Assembly: GCF_003999975.1 (NCBI RefSeq) | Contig: NZ_RJAC01000020.1 | Span: 1 to 64,000, forward strand | Direction of reading: 5' to 3' | Length of the DNA: 64,000 nt | Source: Actinoplanes solisilvae | GTDB lineage: Bacteria > Actinomycetota > Actinomycetes > Mycobacteriales > Micromonosporaceae | Part shown: one piece after another, positions 46,117 through 55,044 of the stretch | How the letters are laid out: every line of letters starts with the position of its first letter | How positions within the stretch are numbered: position 1 is the first letter of the stretch | Position numbers and translations under genes: made by a program | The notes under the pieces: model-generated | Told to the model about the DNA's origin: nothing | The model's database searches: none | Seen by the model: the letters and a program-made list of their open reading frames with translations, nothing else

Positions 46117-47844
46117 GTGAGCAACACGTTCCAGGTCGATCTCCGCGGCATTGTCGATCTTCTGAGCCATCACCTCTACGCGAGCCCTCGTGTCTATGTG
46201 CGCGAGCTGCTGCAGAACGCCGTCGACGCGATCACCGCGGCCGGCGGGCCCGGGCTGGTGTCGATCACCACCGGCGCCGACGCGCTGCGGGTCAGCGACA
46301 ACGGCATCGGCCTCACCGAGGCCCAGGTGCACGAGTTGCTCGCCACCATCGGCCGCAGCTCGAAGAGGGACGAGCTCGGTTTCGCCCGTCACGAGTTCCT
46401 CGGCCAGTTCGGCATCGGCCTGCTCTCGTGCTTCATGGTGGCCGACGAGATCCGGGTGCACACCCGCCGCGAGGGCTCCGCGGCCGTCCTGTGGACGGGC
46501 TATTCCGACGGCCGTTATTCCGTCGCCCCGGGCGATGAGCGCGAGCCGGGCACGACGGTCACGCTGCTGCCCCGCCGCGGTTCAGAACACCTTCTCTCCC
46601 GTACGACGGTTCGCGAACTCGCCGCGCTCTACGGCTCGCTGCTTCCCGTGCGCGTCGAGGTCGACGACGTCCCGGTCACCACCGGCACCCTGCCCTGGAC
46701 GGGCCGCGACCCGGGGGCGTACGCGGAAGAGGTCTTCGGTTTCCGCCCGCTCGACGTGGTGCCGCTGGAGGTGCCCCAGGCCGGGCTCACCGGTGTCGCG
46801 TTCGTGCTGCCCACGCCGGTCAACCCGGCCGCCCGGGGTGGTCACCGCGTCTATCTCAAGCGCATGCTGCTGGCCGAGAGCGTCGAGGGCCTGCTGCCCG
46901 AGTGGGCGTTCTTCGCCCGCTGCGTGGTTGACAGCAGCGAGCTGAGGCCGACCGCGAGCCGCGAGGCGCTTTACGACGACAGCCTTCTGGCCGACACCCG
47001 CGAGGCGATCGCCGACCAGCTCCGCGGCTGGCTGGTGCGGCTCGCGTCGACCGACCCGCGCCGTCTCGGCGAGTTCCTCTCCATCCACCACCTGGGTGTC
47101 AAGGCGCTGGCCCTGCACGACGACGAGATGCTGCGCCTGGTCGAGCAGTGGGTGCCCGTCGAGACCAACATGGGCATGGTCACGCTGGCCGAGTTCCGCG
47201 AACGGCACGGCGTTCTGCGCTACGCCGCCGGTCACGACGAGTTCCGCCAGCTCGCCTCGGTCGCCGCCGCCCAGGACCTCGGCGTGATCAACGGCGGCAT
47301 CGTCTACACCGCCGACATCGTCGAGCGCCTGGCCACTGTGGATGAGGACGTTCGCGTCGAGCGGCTCGAGCCGGCCGACGTGGCTGCTCGCTTCGCCGCC
47401 GTCGACACCGAGACCGAGCTGCGCCTTCGTCCTTTCCTGACGGTCGTGCAGCGCCGTCTCGACCGGCTCGGCTGCGAGGTCGTGGTGCGCGGCTTCGACC
47501 CGCCGACCGTCCCCGCCCTCTACCTGGTGAGTCGCGCCGCCGCCTTCAGCGAGCAGTTCACCGCGAGCCGCGACGTCGCCGACGACGTGTGGGCCGGCGT
47601 GCTCGACGCGCTGTCACACACGGTCGCCACCGACCGCCCGCAGCTCGTGCTCAACCACCGCAACGCCCTGGTCCGCCGCATCACCGCGCTCGGCGACCCC
47701 GATCTCGCCGGCCTGGCCGTCGAGTCGCTCTACGGCCAGGCCCTGATGCTCGGGCAGCACCCGATCCGCCCGGCCGACGCCGCTCTGCTCACCAGTTCGT
47801 TCATGGGCCTGCTCGACCGGGCCGTCCCGGGGGAGGACCGATGA
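46117..47844 (+). CDS. HSP90-like GHKL ATPase (short HtpG relative)
   Basis: A 575-residue protein. The N-terminal GHKL ATPase has the N-box VRELLQNAVDAI, the G1 box VSDNGIGL and the G2 box GQFGIGLLSCFMVAD. The middle domain resembles HtpG, including a VVDSSELRPTASREALYDD segment. The C-terminal part is shorter and diverges from HtpG, whose usual length is about 630. It is likely an ATP-driven chaperone or clamp. GTG 46117 starts at the conserved FQVDLRGIVDLLSHHLY. The stop overlaps the start of a large TPR gene, so the two are co-translated. Eukaryotic Hsp90 also works with TPR co-chaperones; the parallel is suggestive only. Confidence 0.88.
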   Translation: MSNTFQVDLRGIVDLLSHHLYASPRVYVRELLQNAVDAITAAGGPGLVSITTGADALRVSDNGIGLTEAQVHELLATIGRSSKRDELGFARHEFLGQFGIGLLSCFMVADEIRVHTRREGSAAVLWTGYSDGRYSVAPGDEREPGTTVTLLPRRGSEHLLSRTTVRELAALYGSLLPVRVEVDDVPVTTGTLPWTGRDPGAYAEEVFGFRPLDVVPLEVPQAGLTGVAFVLPTPVNPAARGGHRVYLKRMLLAESVEGLLPEWAFFARCVVDSSELRPTASREALYDDSLLADTREAIADQLRGWLVRLASTDPRRLGEFLSIHHLGVKALALHDDEMLRLVEQWVPVETNMGMVTLAEFRERHGVLRYAAGHDEFRQLASVAAAQDLGVINGGIVYTADIVERLATVDEDVRVERLEPADVAARFAAVDTETELRLRPFLTVVQRRLDRLGCEVVVRGFDPPTVPALYLVSRAAAFSEQFTASRDVADDVWAGVLDALSHTVATDRPQLVLNHRNALVRRITALGDPDLAGLAVESLYGQALMLGQHPIRPADAALLTSSFMGLLDRAVPGEDR

Positions 47845-50516
47845 AGACCGCCGACGAACTCTGGGACCTGTTCCGTCAGGCCGACGACCTGCCGCACGGC
47901 TCGGCCCAGATCGCCCTGGTCGAAGAGGTGCTGCGGCACGCCGACATCGTCGACGACCCCCAGCTGGCCTTCGCGATCCGGCTGCTGGCGACGAACGCCT
48001 ACACCTACGGCGGCGAACCGGCCAAGGCGTTCGCCACCTTCGCCTGGTCGCTCAACGACTTCGACCGCAATCCGGGCCGGCACCACACGCACGGCAAACA
48101 CACCCTGCTGTGGCACTTCAAGACCATGGTCAGCGCCATGACGAGCTTCCCCGAGATCCCGTTGCAGCGCACCTACGCGGTGCTCGACGACATGGAACGC
48201 CGCTACCTCGAGGACGGCCAGAGCCTCCAGGCGGTCCACAAGCACCGCTACCTGGTGGCGAGCCACATCGGCGCGCCCGAGGCCGACGAGTGGTTCGCCC
48301 GCTGGCAGGCGACACCGCGCGGCGAGCTCTCCGACTGCATCGGGTGCGACCCGTCGTCGACCGCGGCCTACTACAACCACCGCGACCGGTTCACCGACGT
48401 GATCGCCACCGCCGAGCCGGTGCTGGCCGGCGAGCTGACCTGCAGCGAGCAGCCTCAGGGCATCCTGCGCGAGCTGATGGTCGCCTACCTGCGCACCGGC
48501 CGCCCCGACGAGGCCGCCGACGCCCATCGCCGCTCCTACCGTCTCGAGCGTGGCAACCTCGCCGACCTGTGGAACATCGGCGTTCACCTGGCGTTCTGCG
48601 CGCGCACCGGCAACGAGAGCCGCGGGCTCGAGATCTTCCAGCGGCACGTCGGCTGGCTCGACCGCGCGCCGTCGCCGGCCGCCGAGATGAACTTCTCGGC
48701 CCACTCCGCCATGCTGCTGCGCCGTCTCACCGAGCTCGGGCACGGCGAGACGGTGATCCACCGGCGCGACAAGGGCGACATCTCCGCCACCGATCTGGCC
48801 GCCGTGCTCGCCGAGCGGGCCACCGACCTGGCCAAGCGGTTCGACGAGCGCAACGGCACCACCCACCAGAGCACGCAGATCGCCGGCAAGATCAACGCCG
48901 AGCCGTACGAGGTGACCCTCCCGCTTTCCCCGACGGCGCGCCGCCCGGCCGCGGTCCCGGCGCCACCGGCTGTCGTCACCGCGCCCGATCCCACGCCCGA
49001 GATTCCCGCCGAGGCCGGGGCGGCCGAGCTGCTCGACCTGGGCCACCAGCACTGGCGGGCCGACCGTGACGCGGCGCTGGCCGCGATCATCGAGGCGCTC
49101 GACGCGCGTTTCCCACGGCTCGACGATCCGCTTCTCGAGGCCCGCCGCGAGCAGCTCATCGGCAACCGCGCCCAGGATTCCGACGAGGAATCGCTGCACG
49201 ATCACTGGTCGCGCGCGATCGAGCTGTTCGAGGCCGCGGGCGCGACGGGCCCGGCCAGTGCCCTTCGCGCTCGCCTGGCAATGGCCGCGCGATACGCCGG
49301 CGGTGATTTCGACGAGCAGCCGATCCGAGCCGACGTGACCCTGCAGGAAGAGCACGGCGGCGCCTTCGAGCGGGCCAACGCGTGGGCCCGCCTGTCGATA
49401 ATGCATCTGATGGAGGGCCGCCCCGACGAGGCGAACGAGGCCGGCGACCGTGCCGACGCCTATGCCGAGCAAACTGGCGATCCCCGCATGATCGCCATGC
49501 ACGCCCTGCTGCGCGCCCGCAGCCGTATGGCTGCTCACCGGCACGACGAAGCGGTGACCGCGGCGCGCCAGGCCTGGGAATTCTTCTCCCAGCACGGCCC
49601 GGCTCGCCGCGTCGCCGAAGCCGGCACGATCTATGGCCACACCGTCGACGACCCGGCCGTGCAGGTCGAGGTGTTCGGCGCCGTCATCGCCACCGGCGAG
49701 ACCGACAACGCGCTGCCCGTCCGGGTCGGCCGCGGCAACGCGCTGCTGCGCCTGGGCCGGCCCGACGAGGCGATCCCCGATCTGGTCGAGGCGGTGGCGC
49801 TCTGTGCCGAGGCCGGGCTCGACGTCGGCGGCGCCCACGCCCGCAGTGATCTGGCCAACGCCTTCCGCCTCGCCGGCCGCCCGGTCGAGGGGGCCGAGGT
49901 GGCCGAAGAGGCTCTGGCGCTCTTCGAGAAGCTGGACGACGACGAGTCGGCCGACAACACCCGCTACCTGCTGGCCGGCCTTTATCAAGCGATCGGCGAC
50001 AAGAACGGCGCACTCAGCCTCTATCACGATCTCATCGAGCGCCTGGCCGACAACCCGGCGGGCCGAGGTCAGATCGCCGAAGACGCCGCCGGGCTGCTCT
50101 TCGACCTCGACCGCGACGCCGAGGCGGCCGAGACGTTCCTGGCCGCGGCCTCGGCGATGCGCCAGGCCGACGACCTGATCGGCGAGCTGCGTGCCCTGCG
50201 CCGGGCGGTGAGCGCGCTGCACTACGCCGACCAGCCCGAACGGGGCGAAGAGGTGGTGCGGCAGGTCGGTGAGAAATACGACGCGCTGCCCGCCGAACTC
50301 GCGGCCGAACCGAATGCCGTCTTCCAACGCTCGATGGCCTTCTACGAAGCCGGTAACCTGTTGATGTCGCGGGGTCGTTTCGCCGACGCGGTGCCGCTTC
50401 TGCTGGGCGTGCCGGAAAGATTGGCCGCCATCGGCGCCGACGAACAGGCGACCCGCGTCGAGGGAATGCTGGCCGAGGCGCGGCGGCAGGCCGACGATGA
50501 CCGTTCCACATCCTGA
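47841..50516 (+). CDS. Large TPR protein coupled to the HSP90-like gene
   Basis: An 891-residue soluble protein made of degenerate tetratricopeptide-like helix pairs in two blocks, joined by a Pro/Ala/Thr linker at about residues 360-390. The first block (1-355) has few clear TPR signatures and carries a CIGCDPSS segment. The second block (about 395-885) has repeated A-x-x-x-G-R-P-x-E-A motifs (LRLGRPDEAIPDLVEA, FRLAGRPVEGAEVAEEALALFE). The ATG at 47841 overlaps the HSP90-like stop (ATGA). There is no DNA-binding, kinase or nuclease domain. A partner or substrate adaptor of the ATPase is the likeliest role. Its stop overlaps a TetR-type operator. Confidence 0.8.
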   Translation: MKTADELWDLFRQADDLPHGSAQIALVEEVLRHADIVDDPQLAFAIRLLATNAYTYGGEPAKAFATFAWSLNDFDRNPGRHHTHGKHTLLWHFKTMVSAMTSFPEIPLQRTYAVLDDMERRYLEDGQSLQAVHKHRYLVASHIGAPEADEWFARWQATPRGELSDCIGCDPSSTAAYYNHRDRFTDVIATAEPVLAGELTCSEQPQGILRELMVAYLRTGRPDEAADAHRRSYRLERGNLADLWNIGVHLAFCARTGNESRGLEIFQRHVGWLDRAPSPAAEMNFSAHSAMLLRRLTELGHGETVIHRRDKGDISATDLAAVLAERATDLAKRFDERNGTTHQSTQIAGKINAEPYEVTLPLSPTARRPAAVPAPPAVVTAPDPTPEIPAEAGAAELLDLGHQHWRADRDAALAAIIEALDARFPRLDDPLLEARREQLIGNRAQDSDEESLHDHWSRAIELFEAAGATGPASALRARLAMAARYAGGDFDEQPIRADVTLQEEHGGAFERANAWARLSIMHLMEGRPDEANEAGDRADAYAEQTGDPRMIAMHALLRARSRMAAHRHDEAVTAARQAWEFFSQHGPARRVAEAGTIYGHTVDDPAVQVEVFGAVIATGETDNALPVRVGRGNALLRLGRPDEAIPDLVEAVALCAEAGLDVGGAHARSDLANAFRLAGRPVEGAEVAEEALALFEKLDDDESADNTRYLLAGLYQAIGDKNGALSLYHDLIERLADNPAGRGQIAEDAAGLLFDLDRDAEAAETFLAAASAMRQADDLIGELRALRRAVSALHYADQPERGEEVVRQVGEKYDALPAELAAEPNAVFQRSMAFYEAGNLLMSRGRFADAVPLLLGVPERLAAIGADEQATRVEGMLAEARRQADDDRSTS

Positions 50517-50525
50517 ACGCCCGTT
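50516..50525. promoter_or_regulatory. Putative TetR operator upstream of tetR
   Basis: AACGCCCGTT, a palindrome AACG-NN-CGTT within GAACGCCCGTTAAGG, lies 34 bases before the tetR start. The same GAACGnnCGTTAAGG-like element occurs twice before the carboxyltransferase gene at 56.6 kb. This fits autoregulation plus control of the carboxylase genes. Confidence 0.7.
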
Positions 50526-50559
50526 AAGGAAAACCTTGACGAGGGGTTAAAGTGGCGTC

Positions 50560-51165
50560 GTGACTACGGTTGATCAGCAGCAGCGCTCGGGGCCGCCCGC
50601 GCCCCGGCGGCGGTCCCGTCGCGACGAGATCCTCGAGATCGCGGTCGGTCTCTTCGCGGCTCGTGGCTATCACGGCGTCTCGATGGACGACATCGGCACC
50701 GCCGCGGGGGTGACCGGCCCCGCGCTCTACCACCACTTCGCCGGCAAAGAGGCGATGCTGGTGGCCGCTCTGATCCCGGTGAGCGAGAGCCTTCTGCACG
50801 GCGGCAAGGCCCGCGTCGCCCTGCACCCCGGCGACGCCAGCGCCGCGCTCGCCGACCTGATCGATTTCCACGTCGAGTTCGCGCTGGCCAACCCGGCCGT
50901 CATCGCGCTGCACCTGCACGAGCTCGACCGCCTGCCCGAAGAGCCGCGCCGTCAGATCCGCCGGCTCCAACGGCTCTATGTCGAAGAGTGGGTCACCGTG
51001 CTGGCCACGCTGCGGCCCGAGCTCGACGCGGCCGAGGCGCGGGTGCTCGCCCACTCGGCGTTCGGCCTGATGAACTCGACCCCGTTCCTCGGCGGTGAGG
51101 TCGATCGTCGCCGTCGTGCCGCCCTGCTGCGCGAGGCCACCGTGCACGCCTTGACCGGCCACTGA
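50560..51165 (+). CDS. TetR family regulator of the acyl-CoA carboxylase cluster
   Basis: A 201-residue TetR protein. The N-terminal helix-turn-helix is RDEILEIAVGLFAARGYHGVSMDDIGTAAGVTGPALYHHFAGKEAML (residues about 18-66). The C-terminal ligand domain is all-helical. GTG 50560 is the best start. It heads the biotin carboxylase / HMG-CoA lyase genes, and a shared palindrome links it to the carboxyltransferase promoter. It is therefore likely a repressor released by an acyl-CoA. In streptomycetes, related TetR proteins control acyl-CoA carboxylase genes. Confidence 0.85.
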   Translation: MTTVDQQQRSGPPAPRRRSRRDEILEIAVGLFAARGYHGVSMDDIGTAAGVTGPALYHHFAGKEAMLVAALIPVSESLLHGGKARVALHPGDASAALADLIDFHVEFALANPAVIALHLHELDRLPEEPRRQIRRLQRLYVEEWVTVLATLRPELDAAEARVLAHSAFGLMNSTPFLGGEVDRRRRAALLREATVHALTGH

Positions 51166-51171
51166 GCCCCA

Positions 51172-51325
51172 CCGGAAACACCGAGCCGCCGCAAGACCGA
51201 GCCGCTCCGAAACGCGAGCTGCTTCTGTGACACCGTGGCGCAGCGGCACCGAACCGCTGCAACACCGAGCCGTTCTGTAACACCGAGCCGTTCTGCAACA
51301 CCGAGCCGTTTTGTGACACCGAGCG
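51172..51325. repeat. 18-bp tandem repeat between tetR and the biotin carboxylase gene
   Basis: Three near-perfect AACACCGAGCCGTTCTGT units (51261-51314) are flanked by degenerate ACACCGAGCCG-type copies, spanning most of the 228-base spacer. Any promoter or leader of the carboxylase gene must lie in or beside it. Confidence 0.9.
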
Positions 51326-51393
51326 CCCACACCCCCGGGCGCGCCAACAGTGACCGCCCCGATCGGGCGGCCGACACGAAGAGAAGGTCAACG

Positions 51394-52722
51394 ATGATCG
51401 ACTCGCTGCTCATCGCCAACCGGGGCGAGATCGCCCGCCGGATCATCCGGACGGCGAAACGGCTCGGCATCCGCACGATCGCCGTGCACTCCGACGCCGA
51501 CGAGCACATGCCGTTCGTCCTCGAGGCCGACGAGGCCGTCTGCGTCGGCCCGGCCGACCCGGCCCAGAGCTACCGCAACACCGAGGCGATCCTGGCCGCC
51601 GCCAAGTCCACCGGTGCCCAGGCCATCCACCCCGGCTACGGCTTCCTCAGCGAGAACGCCGACTTCGCCCGGCAGGTCGAGGCCAACGGCCTGATCTGGG
51701 TCGGTCCGAGCCCCGAGGCGATCACCGCGATGGGCGACAAGATCAACGCCCGCAATCTGATGGCCGCCGCCGGGGTTCCGGTCGCCCCGGGAACCGAGCA
51801 GCCGGTCGCCACCGTCGACGAGGCGATCGCCGCCGCCTCCGGGGTCGGCTACCCGGTGATGGTCAAGGCGGCCGCCGGTGGTGGTGGCATGGGCATGGCC
51901 GTCGCGGCCGACGAGACCGCCCTGCGCGCCGAGTTCGAAAAGGTTCGCGCGTTCGCCGAGCGCATGTTCGGCGACGGTTCGGTGCTGCTCGAGCGCTACT
52001 TCCCCCGGGTCCGCCACGTCGAGGTGCAGATTCTGGGCCTGGCCGACGGCCGGGTGCTCGCCCTATCCGAGCGCGAGTGCTCGGTGCAGCGCCGCAATCA
52101 GAAGCTCGTCGAAGAGGCGCCCAGTCCGGCTGTCTCCCCCGAGTTGCGCCAACGCTTCCTGGCCGCCGCGGTGAAAGCCGGCGAGGCGGTCGGCTATCGC
52201 AACGCCGGCACGGTCGAATGCCTGCTCGACCCGGCCACCGGCGAGTTCTTCTTCCTCGAAATGAACACGCGCCTGCAGGTCGAGCACCCGATCACCGAGC
52301 TGATCCACGGCATCGACCTGGTCGAGCAGCAGCTGCGCATCGCCTCCGGGCTCGACGTCGACATTCCCCTGACGACCAGCGGCCACGCCATCGAGCTGCG
52401 TGTCAACGCCGAAGACCCGAAACGCTTCCTCCCCGGCCCCGGCAAGGTCACCACCTGGGTCGAGCCGACCGGCGAGGGTGTGCGGGTCGACTCCGGCTAC
52501 GCCGAGGGCACCACGGTCGGCATGTCTTACGACTCCCTGATGGCCAAGCTGATCGTTTTCGGCGCCGACCGGGCCGACGCGATCGCCAAGGCCCGCACGG
52601 CGGTCGCCGGGTTCGCGATCGCCGGCCCCAAGAACAACCTGCCGTTCTTCGCCGAGCTGCTCGAGAACGACGAGTTCCTCTCCGGCGACTACGACACCGG
52701 CATCGTCTCGCGGATGAGGTGA
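51394..52722 (+). CDS. Biotin carboxylase (acyl-CoA carboxylase alpha subunit lacking a biotin carrier domain)
   Basis: A 442-residue enzyme with the complete biotin carboxylase core: LLIANRGEIARRIIRTA, HPGYGFLSENADFA, the ATP loop KAAAGGGGMGM, RDCSVQRRNQK-type ECSVQRRNQKLVEEAPSP, and FFLEMNTRLQVEHPITE. It carboxylates biotin using ATP and bicarbonate. The protein ends just after the carboxylase domain. No biotin-carrier domain with the A/E-M-K-M motif follows, although actinobacterial homologues in such clusters usually have it (about 590-670 residues). The HMG-CoA lyase gene starts 7 bases later, so the carrier must be encoded elsewhere. ATG 51394 has GAGAAGG upstream. Confidence 0.93.
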   Translation: MIDSLLIANRGEIARRIIRTAKRLGIRTIAVHSDADEHMPFVLEADEAVCVGPADPAQSYRNTEAILAAAKSTGAQAIHPGYGFLSENADFARQVEANGLIWVGPSPEAITAMGDKINARNLMAAAGVPVAPGTEQPVATVDEAIAAASGVGYPVMVKAAAGGGGMGMAVAADETALRAEFEKVRAFAERMFGDGSVLLERYFPRVRHVEVQILGLADGRVLALSERECSVQRRNQKLVEEAPSPAVSPELRQRFLAAAVKAGEAVGYRNAGTVECLLDPATGEFFFLEMNTRLQVEHPITELIHGIDLVEQQLRIASGLDVDIPLTTSGHAIELRVNAEDPKRFLPGPGKVTTWVEPTGEGVRVDSGYAEGTTVGMSYDSLMAKLIVFGADRADAIAKARTAVAGFAIAGPKNNLPFFAELLENDEFLSGDYDTGIVSRMR

Positions 52723-52729
52723 CGAAACG

Positions 52730-53605
52730 ATGAACGTAAGCATTCGTGAGGTCGCCCCCCGCGACGGCCTGCAGAACGAGGAGCCGATCCCGACCGACGC
52801 GAAGGTGCGCCTGATCGACGCGCTGAGCGAGACCGGCGTGCGGCGCATCGAGGCGGTCTCCTTCGTCCACCCGAAGGCCATCCCGCAGATGGCCGACGCC
52901 GACGAGGTATGGGCGCGGGTCGACCGGCATCCCGACGTCCGCTATTCGGCGCTGATCCCGAACACCCGGGGCGCGCAGCGGGCGCTGGCCGCCGGCTTCC
53001 GCGAGATCGAGGTCGTGGTGTCCGCTTCGGACACGCACAACCGCCGCAACCTGAACCGGTCGACCGACGAGTCGCTCGACGACATCGCGTCACTCATCCC
53101 GCTGATTCACGAGGCCGGCGCGACGGTCGAGGTGATCGTCGCGACCAGCTTCGGCTGCCCGTTCGAGGGCGATATCGACCCGGATCGGGTGGCGGCGATC
53201 GTGGCCCGCGTCCGCGCCGACGGGGCGGACCGCATCGCCTTCGGCGACACGACCGGCATGGCCACTCCCCGCCGGGTGCGTGACCTGCTGTCCGCCGTAC
53301 GCCCCGACCTGCTGCACTTCCACAACACCAGGGGTACGGGTCTGGCCAACATCCTGACCGCGCTCGAGCTCGGGATCACCGAGTTCGACGCGAGCGCGGG
53401 CGGGATCGGCGGGTGCCCCTACGCGCCCGGCGCCTCGGGCAACGTGGCGACCGAGGAGGTCGTTCACATGCTGCACGACATGGGAATCGACACCGGAATT
53501 GATCTGGACCGCCTGATCAGCACCGCCGAGATGGCCGAGAAGATGCTCGGTCGCACACTTCCGTCGGGTGTTTTGCGCGCCGGGCCGCGTACCAGATCTG
53601 TGTGA
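52730..53605 (+). CDS. Hydroxymethylglutaryl-CoA lyase
   Basis: A 291-residue HMG-CoA lyase of the DRE-TIM family. It opens VSIREVAPRDGLQNE and contains VVVSASDTHNRRN, VATSFGCPFEG, the metal site HFHNTRGTGLANI and the catalytic-cysteine loop GGIGGCPYAPGASGN. It splits HMG-CoA to acetoacetate and acetyl-CoA, the last step of leucine breakdown. This fits a branched-chain or leucine catabolic cluster with the carboxylase and dehydrogenase genes. The metal site reads HFHNTRG, whereas many homologues have HxHDTxG: the Asp is replaced by Asn here. Confidence 0.93.
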   Translation: MNVSIREVAPRDGLQNEEPIPTDAKVRLIDALSETGVRRIEAVSFVHPKAIPQMADADEVWARVDRHPDVRYSALIPNTRGAQRALAAGFREIEVVVSASDTHNRRNLNRSTDESLDDIASLIPLIHEAGATVEVIVATSFGCPFEGDIDPDRVAAIVARVRADGADRIAFGDTTGMATPRRVRDLLSAVRPDLLHFHNTRGTGLANILTALELGITEFDASAGGIGGCPYAPGASGNVATEEVVHMLHDMGIDTGIDLDRLISTAEMAEKMLGRTLPSGVLRAGPRTRSV

Positions 53606-53747
53606 TTTTCAGCCCACCGGCCCGCGATCATTTTTCTTATTTGTTCGCGTGACCGCTCTCCCGTCGTCTCGTTACCAATATCGAGTGGCCGATGTCGTCG
53701 ATTTGGCGAAACGCCACCGGTTCAGCCGACACGAAGAGGGGCGGATC

Positions 53748-54797
53748 ATGACGGGATCGGGGGTCGAGCGCACGCTGCGCACGGCGTACCCGTCGCCGTT
53801 GCCGCCCGCCGGCGCCTCCACGCCCTTGCCGCCTCACATCCAGGGGGCGGAGCGGCGATCGGAGCGCCGCACGCGAAGCGTCGCGATGCGGTGGGGTCTG
53901 CGCGTTCTCGTCGTCGGGGGCCTGACCGGTGCGGCCTGGCTGCTCACCGGGACCGCCGCCCAGGCAGCGGACCGGGTCGACGGGCCGGACGGCTCGTTGC
54001 TCGGCTCCGTCGTGGGCGACGACGTCACCTCGCCGGTCATCGGACTCCTGAAGGCGGCCGCCCAGCCGCTGGAGAATACCCGGCCGGCACACCACGAACG
54101 CAACGTCGTGGCCGACATTCTCGACGTCCCCCAGCGGGTTCTGACCCGCCCGGCGGCGACGATCGACGATGTCGCGCACGACCCGACCGGGACCACTGTG
54201 GACACCCTCGCCGGTGTCGACGCGGTCCTGGGGGAGGTCGCCGTCCCACTCCGCCCTGCCGGCGGACCGGCGCCCGACCAGCGGCTCACCCCCGCAAGGG
54301 GAAAGGTCGTCGACTCCCTGCCTCCGGCCGACGCATCGCCGCAGCTCGCGGCGGACGAGCCGGCTCCTCTCCCCCAGGAGCGGAAGGCTCCACTTTCTCA
54401 GGAGCGGACGGAGCGAGCACCCGAGCCGATCACCAAGGCCCCGCCGGCCCCGGCCGTCGACCACCACACGGTCGTCGCGGTCGAGCACGGCAAGGCCTCC
54501 TCCGCAGCATCCGTCCACCGGCACCGCACCGCGTACGCGGTGACCGCGGGGCCGGCGACGGAACGGGAGGACAGCACGCCCGGCGGTGACGCACCTGCCG
54601 CTCCTCTGCGGCTGCACCTCGGGGATGTCAGCGGCGCTCCGACCAGCGGGTCGGGGACTCCGACGGAAGGTGGCTCCACGGCCTTCCTTCCGGTTGCGAT
54701 CGCGAACAGCACGATGGCTCGCCACGTGCGGTTGATCGCGGCCGATGTCGAGGCCCGGCGACATGACGCCGAGGCACCGACCGTCTCACCTGACTAG
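53748..54797 (+). CDS. Exported or membrane-anchored low-complexity protein
   Basis: A 349-residue protein with a basic, Pro-rich N-terminus (1-47), one hydrophobic segment (GLRVLVVGGLTGAAWLLTG, about 50-70) and a likely signal-peptidase site after TAAQA. The exported part has a modest folded region (LLGSVVGDDVTSPVIGLLKAAAQPLEN, about 85-160) and a Pro/Glu/Thr/His-rich tail without known domains. No LPxTG anchor is seen. ATG 53748 has AAGAGGGG upstream. It precedes the chaplin-like gene in the same orientation, so a surface or sporulation-related role is plausible but unproven. Confidence 0.6.
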   Translation: MTGSGVERTLRTAYPSPLPPAGASTPLPPHIQGAERRSERRTRSVAMRWGLRVLVVGGLTGAAWLLTGTAAQAADRVDGPDGSLLGSVVGDDVTSPVIGLLKAAAQPLENTRPAHHERNVVADILDVPQRVLTRPAATIDDVAHDPTGTTVDTLAGVDAVLGEVAVPLRPAGGPAPDQRLTPARGKVVDSLPPADASPQLAADEPAPLPQERKAPLSQERTERAPEPITKAPPAPAVDHHTVVAVEHGKASSAASVHRHRTAYAVTAGPATEREDSTPGGDAPAAPLRLHLGDVSGAPTSGSGTPTEGGSTAFLPVAIANSTMARHVRLIAADVEARRHDAEAPTVSPD

Positions 54798-55044
54798 TGA
54801 TTGACGCCGCACCGGCTTCGGTGCCGCGTTCCGGTCCGATTCCCGAACCGCTTGCGAACAAGCGGCGAATCGCTGACGCCTGAATCACACGCACCGCACC
54901 GAAGCGCCGTACGGGCGCACGTCGACAGGCGGGGTCAGGGCAGAAAGAAACGAGCCAGGGCACCGCTGCGCCCAGAAACACCATTCCAAAACCGAATACG
55001 CAATACCACTGCCGAGAACATTCTTGAAAGGCATTTCTTTTCTC

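Noticed and set aside
47730..50327. Minus-strand frame of 865 codons opposite the TPR gene
   Set aside because: It is an antisense shadow. The plus-strand frame has TPR periodicity, a coupled start and a normal operon context.
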